44,807 nucleotides of DNA from Patescibacteria group bacterium (GTDB taxonomy: Bacteria; Patescibacteriota; Minisyncoccia; Phycocordibacterales; PALSA-1337). Position numbers and translations under genes: made by a program. The stretch lies in NCBI GenBank assembly GCA_024654575.1, contig JANLHG010000019.1, positions 1-44,807 on the forward strand. The letters run 5' to 3'. The notes under the pieces were generated by a model that was given only the letters and a program-made list of their open reading frames with translations, searched no databases and had not been told where the DNA came from. Shown here piece by piece: positions 41,219-44,807 of this stretch (within the stretch, counting starts at the first letter, position 1; each line of letters opens with the position of its first letter).

Positions 41219-42231
41219 ATACATTTTAAAAATTCCTCTGACCGCTCTATTTCCGACTGACACCCCAAGGCTGGACTGAATAATAGCACATCACCCTCTC
41301 TAGTCATATCCATTCCTTTTTTTACCGCTTCGGTAATATTATCAGCATAATTATGAGAAATATTATTAATACTTAAAATATTTTTATGAAATGTAGATGT
41401 GCCTATTCCAGCTATTAAAACCACCCCCGAACAATATTGGTTTATATGAGAAAGTAAAAAACAAACATCAAAATCATTATCATTACCTCCTATAATTAAA
41501 ACCACATTTTTATTTTGTGCGAGTGTGCGGAGAGCAGACAACGTTGCTAAAGGTGTTCTCGCAAAAGAATCATTGTATATTTCAACTCCTTTTATTGTTT
41601 TAACATACTGTAATCTTCCAGAAAGTGGTTTTATTTCTTCAACAGCTTTTTTCATCATTTCTTCTGGTATTTTAAAAATTTCTGCAACACCCATAGCTAG
41701 TGCTATATTTTCTCTATTAAAATAACCTTTGAGATGAAAATTCCATTCTCTAGGTAAATCTTCCGCATGTTTAAAAATAACCTTGCTTTTGATACCAAAC
41801 CGAACAGATTTTTTTACACAAGCAAAAGTATCTTCGCCGATAACAAGAAAATTATTTGATGACTGTCTTTTAATAAGCGAAGTTTGTTCTTGAATATGAG
41901 ACTTCCCTTTTTTATGATTTTTTTCGTTAAAACTAGAACAAACAATTACATCTATATTTAATCCTAACTCATCAAATTCTTTGATATCTTTTTCTTCAAA
42001 TTCCATTATGACAATATCCTCACGTTCTATCTTTTTAAGTAATAAATTACAGTTTTTTTCTTCGTTTAATAAAAAAACAGAAATATTGTCATCTTTATCT
42101 TGAGGATACAATTCCTTAAGTAATCCGTATGTTATATATGCGACAGTTGTTTTTCCCTCATCACCAATAATTCCAATAATTTTAATTGGTGGAGCTTTTT
42201 TAATGAGCAATATTCGCTCTTCATTGTCCAT
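41215..42231 (-). CDS. MurD-like Mur ligase lacking the N-terminal domain
   Basis: 338 aa, shorter than usual 430-450 aa. It begins directly with an ATP-binding loop IIGDEGKTTVAY (about 18-29, standard GTNGKTT altered to GDEGKTT). It then has LKGYFNRENIALAMGVA, YNDSFARTPLATLSAL and the MurD-type C terminus LIIGGNDNDFDV and LLFSPALGCQSEIERSEEF. It probably adds D-glutamate in peptidoglycan synthesis; without the usual UDP-binding N-terminal domain the substrate is unclear. It forms an operon with murC and rsmI. Confidence 0.82.
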   Translation of the reverse strand: MDNEERILLIKKAPPIKIIGIIGDEGKTTVAYITYGLLKELYPQDKDDNISVFLLNEEKNCNLLLKKIEREDIVIMEFEEKDIKEFDELGLNIDVIVCSSFNEKNHKKGKSHIQEQTSLIKRQSSNNFLVIGEDTFACVKKSVRFGIKSKVIFKHAEDLPREWNFHLKGYFNRENIALAMGVAEIFKIPEEMMKKAVEEIKPLSGRLQYVKTIKGVEIYNDSFARTPLATLSALRTLAQNKNVVLIIGGNDNDFDVCFLLSHINQYCSGVVLIAGIGTSTFHKNILSINNISHNYADNITEAVKKGMDMTREGDVLLFSPALGCQSEIERSEEFLKCI

Positions 42232-42250
42232 CCATTAATTTTATCACAGT

Positions 42251-43687
42251 TTACAAAACATCCACCAACACCATATTAGTATCTAACGATTTACCAAATG
42301 GTATACCTGCAACAATAACAACACTATCACCTTTTTTAAAAATCTTTTTCGAAAGAAGAACTTCTCTGACAATAGGCATTACTTCATTAAGAGTATTCAT
42401 TTTTGAGATAAAAACTGGTTTGCAACCATAACTTATTAATAATTGATTAAAAGTTTTTTCTTCTTTTGTAAATGAAAGAATTTGTTGCATTGGTTTATAC
42501 CGAGAAATCATTCTGGCTGTTCTACCAGTATCAGTAAGTGCGACAATAACTTTTGCCTTTAATTTATGTGCTATGTCTACAGCCTCACTAGTTACCACAT
42601 CTACAAGCCTATGACTTGAAAATAAATCGTTACTAGATAATTTAGCATCATAAAATCGACTCTTGTATATTTCACTATTTTCTACTTTTTCAGCAATCTG
42701 ACTCATAACTTTCACTGCTTCAATTGGAAATTCACCAAGAGTAGTTTCTTCAGAAAGCATAACAGCGTCAGTACCATCAAAGATAGCATTGGCAACATCA
42801 GACACTTCTGCTCGAGTTGGTGTAGGATTTTTTATCATTGATTCAAGCATTTGTGTAGCGGTCACCACTGGTTTACCTGCTTTAATACATTTATCAATTA
42901 TCATTTTTTGAGTAACAGGAACATTTTCTTGACCCAATTCAACAGATAAATCCCCTCTAGCTACCATTATCATATCAGTTAGTTCAAGAATAGCATCGAA
43001 ATTTTCTACAGCTTCCACTGTCTCTATTTTTGCCATAATTCTAGCTTTCGATTTTTTATTTTTAAGAATTTTTCTAAGTTCCTCAACATCACTCGGTCTT
43101 CTTACAAAAGAAAAGGCGAATATATCAACATCATTATTTATGCCAAATTCTATATCTTTTTTATCCTTATCAGTTAGAGCGCTAATTTTTATAGACGAAT
43201 TAGGTAGATTTAAACCTCTTCTTCCTTTAATAAGACCTCCAATTAATATTTTACACTTTATTTCTCTTCCTTTTATTTCAACAACTTCAATTTTTTTCTT
43301 TCCATCGTCAATCATAATAATATTACCTACAGAAATTTCTTCATGTAGAGTTGAATAATTAACAGAAACCCTTTTTTCATCTCCGATTATGTCTTCAGTT
43401 GTAAGCGTAATATATTCTCCTATTTTCAATTCAACTTTTTCTTGATAAAAATCACCTATTCTAAACTTTGGACCAGATAAATCTTGTAGTGTTGCACACG
43501 AAATTCCAGTCTTTTCTATTGCCTTTTTTAAATTATCTACCTTCTCCTGATGTTCAGCAAAATCACCATGAGAAAAATTCATTCTTACTACGTTCATTCC
43601 GGCCTCCAAAAGTTTTATGAGTTGTTCTTCACTTTTTGTCGCTGGACCAATCGTACATACTATTTTTGTTTTTTTATCGAAAATCAT
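42251..43687 (-). CDS. pyk: Pyruvate kinase
   Basis: 478 aa. KTKIVCTIGPATKSEEQL at the start, VVRMNFSHGDFAEH (active-site Arg, near 31-44), the KIETVEAVENFDAI catalytic lysine region, MVARGDLSVELG and KPVVTATQMLESM. It makes pyruvate and ATP from phosphoenolpyruvate in glycolysis. I start at ATG 43687, because the longer frame runs through the tRNA gene. GATAAT lies close before the ATG. Its own C-terminal allosteric domain is complete. Confidence 0.95.
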   Translation of the reverse strand: MIFDKKTKIVCTIGPATKSEEQLIKLLEAGMNVVRMNFSHGDFAEHQEKVDNLKKAIEKTGISCATLQDLSGPKFRIGDFYQEKVELKIGEYITLTTEDIIGDEKRVSVNYSTLHEEISVGNIIMIDDGKKKIEVVEIKGREIKCKILIGGLIKGRRGLNLPNSSIKISALTDKDKKDIEFGINNDVDIFAFSFVRRPSDVEELRKILKNKKSKARIMAKIETVEAVENFDAILELTDMIMVARGDLSVELGQENVPVTQKMIIDKCIKAGKPVVTATQMLESMIKNPTPTRAEVSDVANAIFDGTDAVMLSEETTLGEFPIEAVKVMSQIAEKVENSEIYKSRFYDAKLSSNDLFSSHRLVDVVTSEAVDIAHKLKAKVIVALTDTGRTARMISRYKPMQQILSFTKEEKTFNQLLISYGCKPVFISKMNTLNEVMPIVREVLLSKKIFKKGDSVVIVAGIPFGKSLDTNMVLVDVL

Positions 43688-43725
43688 TTTATTATCAATT
43701 AAAAAATGACTTACGTCATTTAATG

Positions 43726-43798
43726 TGCGCGCACTAGGATTCGAACCTAGGACCCCACCAGTATCAGTGGTGTGCTCTACCAACTGAGCTATGCGCGC
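43726..43798 (-). tRNA. tRNA-Ile (GAU)
   Basis: 73-nt cloverleaf on the minus strand: acceptor GCGCGCA/TGCGCGC, D arm GCTC/GAGC, anticodon arm CACCA/TGGTG with loop CTGATAC (anticodon GAT), T arm CTAGG/CCTAG with TTCGAAT, discriminator A at 43726. CCA is not encoded. It lies 38 nt before the pyruvate kinase start. No intron. Confidence 0.95.
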
Positions 43799-44106
43799 AA
43801 AACATTTTGTATTAAAAATATAGCAAAGATAAGCTAAAAACACAAAGGCGCGTAGAGAAATATTCTCATGTTTGTCTATCTATATAAAAAGTCAATAGCC
43901 ACCCGCATTGGGTGGCTATTGAATATCATTCTTTGTTTTGTTCCGTTTCTTTGGCTCGCCGAAACTTTCGCATAGGCGGCTTTTATATTTGTCTTTCCAA
44001 AAGTCATAGTGTGTTTTAGGATTCCACCACATCCATCATATGCTCGATCGAGACACACGATATCGACACAATAAGTCTTTATTCCGAAGAATAAAAACAT
44101 TGTTCA
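43799..44106. other. Noncoding stretch between tRNA-Ile and 16S rRNA
   Basis: No believable gene. It holds the 16S terminator (43893-43921), a hairpin with a UUCG-type loop on the minus strand (44078-44095, 7-bp stem), and the short AT-rich tRNA upstream region (43799-43850). No 23S, 5S or spacer tRNA follows the 16S on this side. Confidence 0.7.
43893..43921 (-). terminator. Terminator downstream of 16S rRNA
   Basis: Perfect 12-bp stem CAATAGCCACCC/GGGTGGCTATTG with a 5-nt loop, followed by CTTTTTATA on the minus strand. It lies about 190 nt after the 16S 3' end, so the 16S transcript probably ends here rather than running into a 23S gene. Confidence 0.85.

Positions 44107-44807
<701 letters not shown>

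Noticed and set aside
43688-43843. N-terminal extension of pyruvate kinase
   Set aside because: The extension is a translation through the tRNA-Ile gene and carries the typical spurious ARIAQLVEHTT-type peptide; the family start is at 43687.
43876-44100. Small minus-strand frame between tRNA-Ile and 16S rRNA
   Set aside because: It overlaps the 16S terminator and a hairpin and has no recognisable protein features; likely noncoding.

Overview
This AT-rich window (GC-poor coding, A/T-rich starts, very short spacers) looks like a Candidate Phyla Radiation (Patescibacteria, probably Parcubacteria/Paceibacteria) chromosome. The evidence is the divergent 16S rRNA, which mismatches the usual '926' and '1392' primer sites, together with a TraD/VirD4-like ATPase, short or truncated versions of standard enzymes, and a long run of glycosyltransferases. 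The lineage call is inference; no database was searched.

Region 1 (1-3250) is a diversity-generating retroelement (DGR). It has a DGR-type reverse transcriptase (minus strand, 281-1349), an Avd four-helix-bundle protein (plus strand, 1352-1702), a 116-bp template repeat (1755-1870) and a matching variable repeat (2338-2453) at the 3' end of a target gene (2329-3132). All 18 TR/VR differences fall at adenines of the coding strand. The reverse transcriptase frame is broken exactly at a (GA)10 dinucleotide tract between the conserved palm motifs, so tract length could switch the DGR on or off. A second gene that runs off the left edge shares a near-identical consensus promoter cassette with the target gene. 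The 460 bp between TR and VR contain no gene but several strong hairpins.

Region 2 (3250-36530) is a large surface-glycan locus: an MsbA-like ABC flippase, about a dozen glycosyltransferases (GT2, GT4 and multi-membrane GT-C types), methyltransferases, an aminotransferase, an epimerase and a short nucleotide-sugar dehydrogenase. It includes a D,D-heptose set (GmhA, HddA-like kinase, GmhB, HddC-like nucleotidyltransferase) next to a transaldolase that could supply sedoheptulose-7-phosphate. Two GC-richer single genes (a Nudix-like protein and a B12-dependent radical SAM protein) interrupt it and carry Shine-Dalgarno-like purine runs and/or their own terminators.

Region 3 (36530-44807) holds a DNA-pumping ATPase, small proteins, a candidate stand-alone small RNA (38550-38636), rsmI, murC, a MurD-like ligase, pyruvate kinase, tRNA-Ile(GAU) and the 3' half of a 16S rRNA gene on the minus strand. 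The 16S 3' end lacks the CCUCC anti-Shine-Dalgarno sequence, and many genes have a -10 box only 6-9 nt before their ATG, suggesting widespread leaderless translation.

The main points to follow up are the phase-variable DGR and the 16S rRNA without an anti-SD combined with leaderless promoters.
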